The notes beneath the pieces are model-generated. The model made no database searches. It was not told where the DNA came from and saw only the letters and a program-made list of their open reading frames with translations. Below, in pieces: positions 35,117-43,724 of a DNA stretch of 64,000 nt; positions within the stretch are counted from its first letter, which is position 1; every line of letters starts with the position of its first letter. Made by a program: the position numbers and the translations under genes. This stretch comes from Paracoccaceae bacterium. GTDB lineage: Bacteria > Pseudomonadota > Alphaproteobacteria > Rhodobacterales > Rhodobacteraceae. The DNA is taken from NCBI GenBank assembly GCA_027492585.1, contig JAPUEK010000089.1:95434-159433 (forward strand), given 5' to 3'.

Positions 35117-36079
35117 CTACAGGGCGCTGAAGGCGGCTTCGACCTGGCCCCATTCAGCGGCCGCCGGGAGCCCGAGGCGGATGAGACGCGGTGACCAGGG
35201 GAAGATCCGGCTCCAGACCCGGTTGCGGGCAAGATGTGCCTGTGCCGCCTCCGCATCGGGGGTGTCGTAGAGCCGGAAAAGGCTGCCGCCGCCGAGGAGA
35301 GGCCAGGGCGAGAGGGCATCGAGCCGTCTGGCATCCTCGGCCAGCCTTGCGCGCGTGGTCGCCGCCCATGGCCGGTCGGCAAGCGCGGTGCAGCCGATCT
35401 CCACCGCTGCCCCGCAGACCGGCCAAGGCCCGGCGAGATCGGCAAGTGCTGTGGCCTCCGCCTCTGCGCCAAGCGCGAAGCCGAGCCGCAGCCCTGCCAG
35501 CCCGTAGAACTTCCCGAAGGAGCGCAGCACCCACAACCCCGGCTCTCCGGTCTGCGGGGCCAGCGACAGCTCCGGCACCGGATCGGCAAAGCTCTCGTCG
35601 ACGATGAGCGTCCCGACCTTGCGGCGCAGGGCCAGAAGGTCGGCGGGGGCATAGCTGCGCCCGTCGGGGTTGTTCGGGTTCACCAGCACGGCAAGATCGG
35701 CGCCGGCAAGTGCTGCAAGGGTCGGGACCTGCTCGACCCGCCACCCGGCGGCGGTCAGGGAGACGGCGTGTTCGTTGTAGGTCGGCGACAGGACTCGGGC
35801 GAGGGCGGGAGCCGAACGGGGAGCGATCAGCCGGGGCAGAAGCTGGATCGCCTGCTGCGCACCCGAAAGCGGTACGACGGCCCCGCCGGCGCCATAGGCG
35901 GTTCGGGCGGCAGCAGAAAGCCGGGCCATGTCGCTGCGGGTCGGCAGATCGGTCCATGCGCGGATCGGCAGGTCCGGGACCGGATAGGGCGCACGGTTGA
36001 TGCCGGTGGACAGATCCACCCAGCCCGTTCCGCCGAACCGAGCCATCGCCGCATCCAGATTGCCGCCGTGATCCCGCAT
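35117..36079 (-). CDS. cobC: Threonine-phosphate decarboxylase (cobalamin biosynthesis)
   Basis: 320-residue PLP enzyme of the aminotransferase fold. It makes (R)-1-amino-2-propanol phosphate, the linker between corrin ring and lower ligand of B12. Family pattern: MRDHGGNLDAAMARFGG, WVDLSTGINRAPYPVPDLP, PLSGAQQAIQLLPRL, LVNPNNPDGR, LIVDESFADP and the PLP-Lys in VLRSFGKFYGLAGLRLGF. In alphaproteobacteria this gene is named cobC and normally sits with cobD (cbiB). No cob gene lies next to it here, and no riboswitch precedes it. Its 3' end almost touches the convergent Na/Pi gene. Confidence 0.9.
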   Translation of the reverse strand: MRDHGGNLDAAMARFGGTGWVDLSTGINRAPYPVPDLPIRAWTDLPTRSDMARLSAAARTAYGAGGAVVPLSGAQQAIQLLPRLIAPRSAPALARVLSPTYNEHAVSLTAAGWRVEQVPTLAALAGADLAVLVNPNNPDGRSYAPADLLALRRKVGTLIVDESFADPVPELSLAPQTGEPGLWVLRSFGKFYGLAGLRLGFALGAEAEATALADLAGPWPVCGAAVEIGCTALADRPWAATTRARLAEDARRLDALSPWPLLGGGSLFRLYDTPDAEAAQAHLARNRVWSRIFPWSPRLIRLGLPAAAEWGQVEAAFSAL

Positions 36080-36608
36080 GGTCGCCCTTGATTGACAAAG
36101 CGTTTGGCAGTTGCCGATCTGCGCTAGTTACGCGGCCCCAGCCCAGGTTTCCAGAGCCTGTGTCGAAGGAGACCCTGCCTCAGGTCAACGACGGGTGGCG
36201 GAGATTGACTGGATGGGACAGCGCATGGCCGCTGGGTTCCGGGAACCTCAGTTGCGGCCCACACGGAGCGACTGGTGCGGTCCATACGAAAACCCGAAAT
36301 CTTTGGCTGAAATGTGCGAGTTCACTCCGTCCGGCGGGGGGGACACCTGACCCGGCCATTCCTTGAGCGCGGCGGCCATGGTGGTCCATTGAAACTACCA
36401 AGCCAACGGTCAGGGTTCTCCATGCGGCGTTATACGCCTGGAAAGACGGCAAATCCCTGTCCTTGATCCATGCGCCGAACCGGCAGGGCCGGCAATCGCG
36501 CCTCGGGATGCGACGTTCATCTGGCCCACATCCCGGAAAATTCTCTTGGGCAATTGTCCATGACCTGCAACTATCCGGTGAGTTGCAGGTCGCCAGGGGA
36601 GGAGAGAC
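36080..36608. other. 529-base gene-poor stretch between cobC and the AraC gene
   Basis: Contains the promoter regions of the two divergent genes and, near its right end, an 11-bp inverted repeat (separate entry). No coding frame with a plausible ribosome-binding site or recognisable protein was found on either strand. Confidence 0.5.
36562..36591. repeat. Perfect 11-bp inverted repeat just upstream of the AraC-type gene
   Basis: GACCTGCAACT (36562-36572) and AGTTGCAGGTC (36581-36591) around an 8-base loop, 18 bases before the ATG and abutting its GGGGAGGAG. It could be an operator for autoregulation or a hairpin in the leader. The 13-mer GGTGAGTTGCAGG (36577-36589) recurs at 38987-38999, after the neighbouring hydrolase gene. 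Confidence 0.6.
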
Positions 36609-37613
36609 ATGCTCGACGCGGATCTGCCGCTTCTGGCTCCCACCGGGGCCGGGCATCCTGCGTCCTCGGACTGGGATGAGGTCAACGAGTTCTGCCGGCG
36701 GGTCTATATGCCCTATCGGGTCAGGACCTCCGGTCGGCTGATCCGCCCCAATGCCACGCTTCAGCGGGCGGAGGTGGCGCGGATCAAGGTCACGCGCTTT
36801 GCCTATGGGGTGCCGGTGCAGCTTGACCGCTTCGATCCGGAGGCGGGCAATATCCTTGTCCTGACCACGCTCAACGGCGCGCTGCGCCACAAGGAGACGG
36901 AGAGCCGGAGTGCAGAGACCGGGGTGGGCGACAGCTTTGTCGTCGATTGCAGCCGCACCGATTACTGGCTGGAGGCCGATCCCGACCATCTGCAACTGAA
37001 CCTCACCATTCCCCACGATGTCATCGCCGAGACGGCGCATCGCTGGTTCGGATTCGTGCCGGATGACAGGCTCTGGACGCGGCGGACGGGTTTTGGCGGG
37101 GCGGGGTCACGGTGGCACGCGCTTCTCGGCTACCTGACGCAGACCATCCGGACGGGAGGCGCCCTCGGCGCGGAAGCACCCTTGGCCCGGCATCTGGAGG
37201 AGATGCTCTGCATCGACCTTCTGCACAACTGGGCGGAACGCGCGGGCGTGGCGCTTCAGGATGGCGCAAGGGCTGCCGCGCCGCATTATGTGCGGAAGGC
37301 GGAACTGCTGATGGACAGCCTGGCGCAGGAGGCGCCGACCATCGGCGAAGTGGCGCGGCAGGTCGGGGTTTCGGCCCGGACGCTCTCCGAAGGGTTCCAG
37401 CGGTTCCGGGGCATCAGCCCGCGCGACTTCCTGCGGGACAGGCGGCTTGACGGGCTGAACGCCGCGCTTCTGGCCGCAGCGCCGGAGGAGACGGTGACCT
37501 CCATCGCCAGTGCCTGGGGCTATGCCAATTTCGGCGCCATGGCCGGGCGTTATCGCGCGCGGTTCGGGGAACTGCCCTCGGCCACGCTGGCGCGCGCCAC
37601 CGGGCGGAAATAG
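36609..37613 (+). CDS. AraC family transcriptional regulator
   Basis: 334 residues. The C-terminal ~100 residues carry the two helix-turn-helix units of AraC/XylS proteins (PTIGEVARQVGVSARTLSEGFQRFRGISPRDFLRDRRL, then ETVTSIASAWGYANFGAMAGRYRARFGELPS). The N-terminal ~200 residues look like an AraC-binding-like cupin (AraC-binding-like domain, KVTRFAYGVPVQLDR, VLTTLNGALRH, VGDSFVVDCSRTDYWLEADPDHLQLNLTIPHDVI). GGGGAGGAG precedes the ATG. It lies 103 bases ahead of the serine hydrolase gene, its likely target. Effector unknown. Confidence 0.9.
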   Translation: MLDADLPLLAPTGAGHPASSDWDEVNEFCRRVYMPYRVRTSGRLIRPNATLQRAEVARIKVTRFAYGVPVQLDRFDPEAGNILVLTTLNGALRHKETESRSAETGVGDSFVVDCSRTDYWLEADPDHLQLNLTIPHDVIAETAHRWFGFVPDDRLWTRRTGFGGAGSRWHALLGYLTQTIRTGGALGAEAPLARHLEEMLCIDLLHNWAERAGVALQDGARAAAPHYVRKAELLMDSLAQEAPTIGEVARQVGVSARTLSEGFQRFRGISPRDFLRDRRLDGLNAALLAAAPEETVTSIASAWGYANFGAMAGRYRARFGELPSATLARATGRK

Positions 37614-37716
37614 CGGATTCCCCTGCCGGTTCGGGACAGGCCCTGCCGGGACCGGATAGCGGCAGGCCGCCTCCGGCCGCAATCTGGCCGTCCACCATCG
37701 ACTTAGGGAGGAGAAG

Positions 37717-38910
37717 ATGGCCTATCTGTCAGCCGCACTGGATGCGGTTCTGAAACGTGTGACCGAAGGTCCGGCACGGGTTCCGGGCGTCGTCGCCATG
37801 GTCACGGACCGCGAAAAGAACATCTGGGAGGGCGCTGCCGGGGATCGCCGCCTTGGCGACGGCGCGATGAGCCTCGATACGGTCTTTGCGATCTTTTCGA
37901 CGACAAAGGCCGTGGCCGGAACCGCCGCGCTGCAATGTGTCGAAGAGGGGCTGCTGGATCTCGATGCGCCCGCGAAGGACTATGCCCCGGCCATCGGCAA
38001 GTTGCAGGTGCTCGATGGCTTCGACAGCGCCGGGCAACCGAAGCTGCGGGCGCCGAAATCGGATGTCACCACGCGTCAGCTCATGCTGCACACCGCCGGC
38101 TTCGGCTATGATTTCTTCAACGAGAACTACCGGCGCATGGCCGAGGAGCACGGCCAGCCGAGCGTCGTCACCTGCTCACGCGCTGCGATCGAGACGCCCT
38201 TGCTGCGCGATCCGGGCGAGGCCTGGGAATATGGCACCAACATCGACTGGGTTGGCCAGGTGGTCGAGGGCATCCGCGGCAAGCGGCTCGGCGAAGTGTG
38301 CCGGGAGCGGATCTTCGACCCGCTCGGGATGCAGGATGTGGGTTTCACCCGCAGCCAATCCATGAAGGACCGCACCGCGACCATCCACGCCCGCGGCGGG
38401 GATGGCAGCCTGAGCCCGATGGACGGCTTTGCCCTGCCGGATGCGCCGGAGGTGGATTGCGGCGGTCACGGCCTTTATTCCACTGTCGGGGACTACATGA
38501 AGTTCATCCGCATGTGGCTGAACGACGGGGCCGGTCCGCAGGGTCGGGTGCTGAAGGCCGAAACCGTCGAATGGGCGGTGCGGAACGGTCTCGAAAGCCG
38601 TCACAAGGTCGGGATGCTGCCCGGCGTGATCCCGTCGCTGTCGAACGATGCGGAGTTCTTTCCGGGCCTGAACAAGGGCTGGTCCTATACTTTCATGACC
38701 AATGAGGACGAAGCCCCGACCGGCCGCCCGGCAGGAGCCATCGGCTGGGCCGGGCTGGCGAACCTCTTCTACTGGATCGACCGCAAGAACGGCATCGGCG
38801 GTTATTGGGCGACCCAGATCCTGCCCTTCGGCGACGCGACCTCTTTCGTCGGCTATCTCGACCTCGAAGCGGCGGTCTATGCGTCGCTGAGCGCGGCAAA
38901 GGCGGCCTGA
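37717..38910 (+). CDS. Serine hydrolase of the beta-lactamase/EstB (class C-like) family
   Basis: 397-residue protein of the penicillin-binding-protein/class C beta-lactamase fold. Catalytic STTK (SxxK) is in [16 protein letters not shown], the YxN element is YGTN in [14 protein letters not shown], and the third motif region is [30 protein letters not shown]. No signal peptide is visible, so it is probably cytoplasmic and more like esterase EstB or carnitine/acyl hydrolases than a resistance enzyme. It is followed by a 14-bp terminator-like stem. Likely regulated by the AraC protein encoded upstream. GGGAGGAG supports the ATG. Confidence 0.9.
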   Translation: MAYLSAALDAVLKRVTEGPARVPGVVAMVTDREKNIWEGAAGDRRLGDGAMSLDTVFAIFSTTKAVAGTAALQCVEEGLLDLDAPAKDYAPAIGKLQVLDGFDSAGQPKLRAPKSDVTTRQLMLHTAGFGYDFFNENYRRMAEEHGQPSVVTCSRAAIETPLLRDPGEAWEYGTNIDWVGQVVEGIRGKRLGEVCRERIFDPLGMQDVGFTRSQSMKDRTATIHARGGDGSLSPMDGFALPDAPEVDCGGHGLYSTVGDYMKFIRMWLNDGAGPQGRVLKAETVEWAVRNGLESRHKVGMLPGVIPSLSNDAEFFPGLNKGWSYTFMTNEDEAPTGRPAGAIGWAGLANLFYWIDRKNGIGGYWATQILPFGDATSFVGYLDLEAAVYASLSAAKAA

Positions 38911-38939
38911 GGCCAACCCGTTCCCGCGGCCCCGGCCAA

Positions 38940-38972
38940 GGACGACGGCGCAAAAGCCTTGCGCCGTCGTCC
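38940..38972 (+). terminator. Perfect 14-bp stem downstream of the serine hydrolase
   Basis: GGACGACGGCGCAA (38940-38953), 5-base loop, TTGCGCCGTCGTCC (38959-38972). Very stable; no T-run follows, so efficient termination is likely but not certain. Confidence 0.65.
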
Positions 38973-39789
38973 CGAGCAAAATGGGGGGTGAGTTGCAGGC
39001 CATCATCTCACCGGCGGCCTGTTGGAATGGGTGCAGGGGAAGGTGCCGCTGTCCGGTGAGGGGCTGAACTGGCGCAATGCCGGCCTGCGGACCCGGCAAT
39101 ATCGGGGTCAGGACGTGATCGTCCCGGCCCTGTCGTGTTTCGTGCAGGTTTCCCGCTGGACTGGCGTGCTCCGATGCCGTGGCGCTTTGACGGGGCGTGG
39201 CGCAAGGAGACCTTCAGGGCATATTGTGGTGCGGAAAGGCCTTCTGTGCGCCGACCTGATCGGCGATGGTCTGGATCGCCTGAGCTTCCGTGGCCCCAAT
39301 GCAGGCGGCGCCCACTCGCCTTCCGGTGAGGACGGCCTGCTTCCGGGGCCGGAGGGCTGCATGGAAACCGGCCCCTGAAGGTCTTCTGACCGGCGAAGCG
39401 GTTTTAGAGCGGGGCGGAAGGCATCCCGCCGCAGCCGGTCAGGAACCGTCCCGCAGCCATCGCCCTGATCGGTCTTCACCGTCCCGCTTCCGGCGCCTCA
39501 TCCCGGAGGGCCTCGGCCACAGCAGTCGTGAGGACGGGCCTGCCGCAGATCGGGCCGGAGGGCGATGTAATGGAGCCAGCATCCGAGCCCGGTCTGGCGG
39601 GGAAGCCATCGTTACAGGTCCAGTCCTTGCAGAGCGTTTCGTCGAAGAAACAGGGATAGATGCAGCTCCCGTTGCCGAACGCGGCGCTGGGTCAGGCCTC
39701 GCCGACGGCGGCGGCATTGCCCATCGCCAGCAGCTTCGGCCCCTGCCGACGCAACTGGCTGCCAGAGCCCGGCAGCCCCGTCTTGCGAC
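38973..39789. other. About 0.8 kb without a recognisable gene
   Basis: Open frames here are short, lack ribosome-binding sites and give low-complexity Arg/Pro-rich translations. A few phrases (for instance LAERFVEETGIDA on the plus strand near 39630) look vaguely protein-like, so decayed coding sequence is possible. No RNA structure recognised. Confidence 0.4.
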
Positions 39790-39815
39790 TCGTTATATTT
39801 TATGAAACATAACGA
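39790..39815 (+). promoter_or_regulatory. Candidate ModE-type Mo-box ahead of the TonB receptor gene
   Basis: TCGTTATAT (39790-39798), 8 bases, ACATAACGA (39807-39815): 9-base arms matching at 8 of 9 positions. The half-sites resemble the E. coli ModE consensus halves (ATCGCTATATA / TATATAACGAT). It lies 54 bases before the receptor ATG, where repression by molybdate-loaded ModE would block transcription. A dyad of identical geometry precedes the facing operon. Confidence 0.6.
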
Positions 39816-39868
39816 TTCCATCACGTCGCCGTGACAGCTTCGGCGGCCCACCACAAAGGAAGGCGCAT

Positions 39869-41947
39869 ATGAGTTTGCTTCGACGGCTGGCGATGGCCGG
39901 CTGCATCCTGCCGCTCGGGATCGGCATGGCGACTGCGCGGGAAACTCCCGCCCTCAGCGATGTCTTCGTGCTGGGCAAGATCATCCTGCACTCCGTCCGC
40001 AGCGATCAGGGCGGCACCGGCAGCACGGTCAGCCCCGATACGATCCTGCGGACCAACCGCCAGATGCTCGACGATGCGCTCTCCGTGGTGCCGGGCGTGA
40101 TCGCCGGCAACAGCGGTGGCAGCCGGAACGAGCGGCTCCTCTTCGTCCGCGGCTTCGACCGTTTTCAGGTGCCGCTGTCCATCGACGGCATCCGCGTCTA
40201 CCTGCCCGCCGACAACCGGCTGGACTTCGGCCGCTTCCTGACCCCCGACCTTGCCGAGATTCAGGTCCAGAAGGGCTATGTCTCCGTTCTGAACGGGCCG
40301 GGCGGCATGGGCGGTGCGATCAACCTCGTCACGCGCCAGCCGACGAAAGCCTTCGAGGGCGAAGCGCGCCTTGGCTTGGAGGCAGGCAATACCGGCGCCA
40401 TCACCGGGCGGACCGGCTATCTGTCGCTTGGCACCAAACAGGAGCTGTTCTTCGTGCAGGGCAGCTATCTGAAACGCTCCTCGGATGGCTATTACCTGTC
40501 CCGCGATTTCGTTCCGACGCCGGTTCAGGCGGCGGGGCTGCGCGGCTATTCGGATACCGAGGACAGCCGTCTCAATCTGAAATTCGGCTACACCCCGAAT
40601 GATACCGACGAATATGTGCTGAGCTTCACCCGCCAGACCGGCGCGAAGAACGCCCCCTACAACGTCGATCAGCCCGTGCGCGGCATCACCCCGACGCCGC
40701 TGCCCCCCGGCAGCAGTTATCAGCGCGACTGGTCCTGGCCGGTCTGGGACATCGACAGCCTTGCGTTCTATTCCCACACCGAGTTCAGCGAAGGCCTCTA
40801 TCTGAACACGAAGGCCTATTACAACACCTTCGACAACACGCTTTCGGCCTGGGACAATTACACCCATTCGACCCAGACGGTGAACCGGGCCTTCGACAGC
40901 ATCTATGACGACAAGGCGCTCGGCCTCAGCGCCGAAATCGGCGGCAATCTGTCGGCGACGGATGTGCTGAAAGGCTCGCTGCATTTCCGCCGGGATGAAC
41001 ACAGCGCCACCAACATTCCGCGCCCCGGCGTCAACACCACACCCGACCCGGCCAAGGTCAGCAAGGAGGAAACCTATTCCTTCGCGCTTGAAAACACCTG
41101 GCACGCCCGCGATGACCTGAGCATCGTGGCCGGTCTCAGCTTCGACAAGGCGAAGGTGCTGATGGCGGACCGGACGGAGACCGCGCCCGGCTATCCGACC
41201 GGCTCGACCGAGGCGGTGAACTGGCAGGTGGCGGCGATCTGGGAGCCGGACGGGGCAGGCACCTATCACGCGAGCCTGTCGTCGCGCACCCGCTTTCCGA
41301 CGCTGTTCAACCGCTATTCGACGCGCTTCGGCACCGCTGTTCCGAACCCCGATCTGAAGTCGGAACGGGCGCTGAATTTCGAGCTGGGCTATGACGGGGA
41401 TCTCGGCCCGGCCCATGTTCAGACCGCGATCTTTTACAGCAACATCAGCGACATGATGCAGTCGGTTCCGGTCGGCACGGGCCTGACGCAGACCCAGAAC
41501 GTCGGCGACGGCAAATATGCCGGCTTCGAGATTGCGGGCGACTGGGAGCTTTCGCCGACCCTCGCGCTCAGTGCCAGCTACACCTATCTGCACCGCGAGA
41601 TCGCAGAGCCGGTGCGGGCGGGCCTGAAGGCGACCGACACCCCGATGCACAGCGCGGCGCTGAGGCTCGACTGGCAGGCGACCGACAGGCTGAAGATCGC
41701 GCCCTCGCTCCAGCTTTCCAGCTCCCGGCTGTCGGATGCGGCGATCCAGCCGACCGATCCGACGCAGGTGGCCTATACGAAGAACGCGGGTTTCGGCGTG
41801 GCGAACCTCGATGTCGAATGGCAGGTGACGGACAAGGCCAGCGTGATCTTCGGGGTCCGCAACATCTTCGACAAGAACTACGAGCTGGTCGAAGGCTTCC
41901 CGGAGGCGGGCCGGAGCTTCTATCTGACCACCGGGCTGACCTTCTAG
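39869..41947 (+). CDS. TonB-dependent outer-membrane receptor, predicted molybdenum-related
   Basis: 692-residue outer-membrane channel. Signal peptide MSLLRRLAMAGCILPLGIGMATA. The plug domain follows (LDDALSVVPGVIAGNSGG, LLFVRGFDRFQVPLSIDGIRVYLP, VSVLNGPGGMGGAINLVTR). Then a 22-strand barrel with alternating aromatic strands and the C-terminal NIFDKNYELVEGFPEAGRSFYLTTGLTF ending in Phe. AAAGGAAGG precedes the ATG. Its stop codon overlaps that of the convergent ABC ATPase gene (41944-41947). The upstream Mo-box and the Mop-containing facing operon suggest import of molybdate or a molybdenum chelate rather than an iron siderophore; this is inference. Confidence 0.9.
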   Translation: MSLLRRLAMAGCILPLGIGMATARETPALSDVFVLGKIILHSVRSDQGGTGSTVSPDTILRTNRQMLDDALSVVPGVIAGNSGGSRNERLLFVRGFDRFQVPLSIDGIRVYLPADNRLDFGRFLTPDLAEIQVQKGYVSVLNGPGGMGGAINLVTRQPTKAFEGEARLGLEAGNTGAITGRTGYLSLGTKQELFFVQGSYLKRSSDGYYLSRDFVPTPVQAAGLRGYSDTEDSRLNLKFGYTPNDTDEYVLSFTRQTGAKNAPYNVDQPVRGITPTPLPPGSSYQRDWSWPVWDIDSLAFYSHTEFSEGLYLNTKAYYNTFDNTLSAWDNYTHSTQTVNRAFDSIYDDKALGLSAEIGGNLSATDVLKGSLHFRRDEHSATNIPRPGVNTTPDPAKVSKEETYSFALENTWHARDDLSIVAGLSFDKAKVLMADRTETAPGYPTGSTEAVNWQVAAIWEPDGAGTYHASLSSRTRFPTLFNRYSTRFGTAVPNPDLKSERALNFELGYDGDLGPAHVQTAIFYSNISDMMQSVPVGTGLTQTQNVGDGKYAGFEIAGDWELSPTLALSASYTYLHREIAEPVRAGLKATDTPMHSAALRLDWQATDRLKIAPSLQLSSSRLSDAAIQPTDPTQVAYTKNAGFGVANLDVEWQVTDKASVIFGVRNIFDKNYELVEGFPEAGRSFYLTTGLTF

Positions 41948-42720
41948 CCCCGGAAATGCAGGGCGCCGTCCGTCAACAGCTCCCGGCGGACGGGAATACC
42001 ATAGAGCTCTGACAGGGTGGCGGGGGTCATGACTTCCGCCACTTTTCCCATGGCGAGCGCGCCTCCGCGCCCGACCAGCAAGGCCCGGTCGCCAAGGGCT
42101 GCGGCCTGATCGGGGTCATGGGTGGACAGGATCACCCCCGCCCCGTCATCGGCCAGTTGGCGGATCGCACGGCCGACCCGGATGCGGTTGGCAAAGTCGA
42201 GACTTGCGGTCGGCTCGTCCATCACCACCGCCTCCGCCCCCTGCGCCATGGCCCGCGCGATCAGCACCATCTGGCGCTGCCCGCCGGAAAGGCGGGTGAT
42301 CTCCGCCTCTGCCAGATCGGCGATGCCAAGCTTCGCCATCGCCGCCAAGGCCCGTTCCCGCTCCGCCCGGCCCGGTTGGGCAAAGGGGCCGAGCCGGGCC
42401 GCGGCGGCCATCAGCATCAGGTCGATGGCACGGAAGGCGAAGGGGGTGGTCAAAGCCTGCGGCACATAGGCGAGGCGGGCGGCGATATCGCGCCGTGAGA
42501 GGGTGGGAAGCGCGGCCTCCCGCAACCGCACCTCCCCGCCGAGCACGGGCAGAAGGCCCATCAGGCTACGGAAGAGCGTGGTCTTGCCCGCGCCGTTCGG
42601 GCCGAGCAGGCAGAGCACCTCGCCCCGCTCCAGCGTCAGCCCGACCCCGGACAGGATGGGCTTCGCGCCATGCCCGACCGTCAGATCCCGTGCCTGCAAC
42701 AAAGGGCTCATTCCGCCCAT
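41944..42720 (-). CDS. FecE/MolC-type ABC transporter ATP-binding protein
   Basis: 258-residue ATPase of the iron/B12/molybdate (FecCD-class) importers. Walker A GPNGAGKTTLFRSL, Q-loop YVPQALTTPF, signature LSGGQRQMVLIARAMAQG, Walker B AVVMDEPTASLDFANRIRVG and switch His LSTHDPDQAAAL. The start overlaps the permease gene by 13 bases. Last gene of the six-gene minus-strand operon. Its FecE-type sequence alone would be called iron-siderophore; the Mop and Mo-box context points to molybdate, as in Haemophilus MolBC. Confidence 0.9.
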   Translation of the reverse strand: MGGMSPLLQARDLTVGHGAKPILSGVGLTLERGEVLCLLGPNGAGKTTLFRSLMGLLPVLGGEVRLREAALPTLSRRDIAARLAYVPQALTTPFAFRAIDLMLMAAAARLGPFAQPGRAERERALAAMAKLGIADLAEAEITRLSGGQRQMVLIARAMAQGAEAVVMDEPTASLDFANRIRVGRAIRQLADDGAGVILSTHDPDQAAALGDRALLVGRGGALAMGKVAEVMTPATLSELYGIPVRRELLTDGALHFRG

Positions 42721-43724
42721 GACTTCGCCCCGCGCGTCAAAAGCCAGACGAAGACCGGCGCGCCCAGAACGGCGGTGAGGATGCCCAGCGGCACCTCCAT
42801 CACTGCGATCGTGCGGGCGGCGGTATCGACCAGCACCATGAAGCCCGCCCCGGTCAGCATCGCCACCGGCAAAAGCCGGTCGAAGCGCGGCCCGGTGATC
42901 AGCCTTGCCATATGCGGCACCATCAGGCCGATCCAGCCGATCACACCGGCCATGGCGACCGAGGCGGAGGTCATCAGCGTGGCGCAGGCGATGACCAGAA
43001 GCCGCAACCGCCCCGCCTCGATCCCCATCGAGCGCGCCTCGTCATCGCCAAGCGACAGGATGCCGATGCGCCATCGCAGGGCGATCAGCGGCGCCAGTCC
43101 GAGCAGGATGGCGGGCAGGGCTGCCGCCACGTCGGGACGCTTGATCCCGGCAAGACTGCCCATCAGCCAGAAGGTGATGGCGGGCAGTTGCTGTTCCGGG
43201 TCGGCCAGCAGCTTGACCAGCGAAATCCCCGCCCCGGCAAGCGCACCCACGGCGATGCCGCACAGGACCAGCACCAGAACCTGACCTCCGCCGCGCAGGG
43301 ACAGCGACAGGAGCATCACCAGCGCCACCGTCCCGATCCCGGCACCGAAGCCCGCCATCTGGATCGCCATGACCGGCAGACCGAGAAGGATGCCCAGCAC
43401 CGCGCCGAACCCCGCCCCGGCAGAAACGCCGAGGATGTCGGGCGAGACCAGCGGATTGCGGAACACCGTCTGATAGGCCGCCCCCGCCGCCGACAAGGCG
43501 GCCCCGACGAGCGCCGCTGCAAAGACCCTTGGCAGGCGGATGTTCCACAGAACCGTCTGTGCCTGCGCCTCTCCCCCGCCGGACAGGACCTCGGCTATCT
43601 GGCGCAGCGACAGGGGATAGGGGCCGACCGCCGCGCCGACCAGCAGCGCGGCGATCAGCCCCAGCATCAGCAGCGGCAGGCGCCGGCGATCACCCACCCA
43701 GAAGGGCCGTGATCGCCGCCTCAT
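42708..43724 (-). CDS. FecCD/MolB-type ABC transporter permease
   Basis: 338-residue inner-membrane permease with about ten spans (BtuC fold). Family signatures: LWNIRLPRVFAAALVGAALSAAGAAYQTVFRNPLVSPDILGVSAGAGFGA, LVLCGIAVGALAGAGISL, ITFWLMGSLAG, LGDDEARSMGIEAGRLRLL, GVIGWIGLMVPHMARLITGP and VPLGILTAVLGAPVFVWLL. It acts as a homodimer. Its gene overlaps the binding-protein gene by 35 bases and the ATPase gene by 13, indicating tight translational coupling. Confidence 0.92.
   Translation of the reverse strand: MRRRSRPFWVGDRRRLPLLMLGLIAALLVGAAVGPYPLSLRQIAEVLSGGGEAQAQTVLWNIRLPRVFAAALVGAALSAAGAAYQTVFRNPLVSPDILGVSAGAGFGAVLGILLGLPVMAIQMAGFGAGIGTVALVMLLSLSLRGGGQVLVLVLCGIAVGALAGAGISLVKLLADPEQQLPAITFWLMGSLAGIKRPDVAAALPAILLGLAPLIALRWRIGILSLGDDEARSMGIEAGRLRLLVIACATLMTSASVAMAGVIGWIGLMVPHMARLITGPRFDRLLPVAMLTGAGFMVLVDTAARTIAVMEVPLGILTAVLGAPVFVWLLTRGAKSWAE

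Noticed and set aside
36120..36175. Sequence resembling the last box of a cobalamin riboswitch (GTCGAAGGAGACCCTGCC) near cobC
   Set aside because: It is on the wrong strand for cobC, and none of the other conserved boxes (GCAACTGTAAGC, GCCACTG) are present.
37717..38910. Calling the serine hydrolase a beta-lactam resistance gene
   Set aside because: SxxK and YxN are present, but there is no signal peptide and the overall pattern is closer to EstB-type esterases.
39290..39805. 171-codon open frame in the gene-poor region before the TonB receptor
   Set aside because: Mostly Arg/Ala/Gly-rich without a ribosome-binding site; runs into the Mo-box and promoter region.
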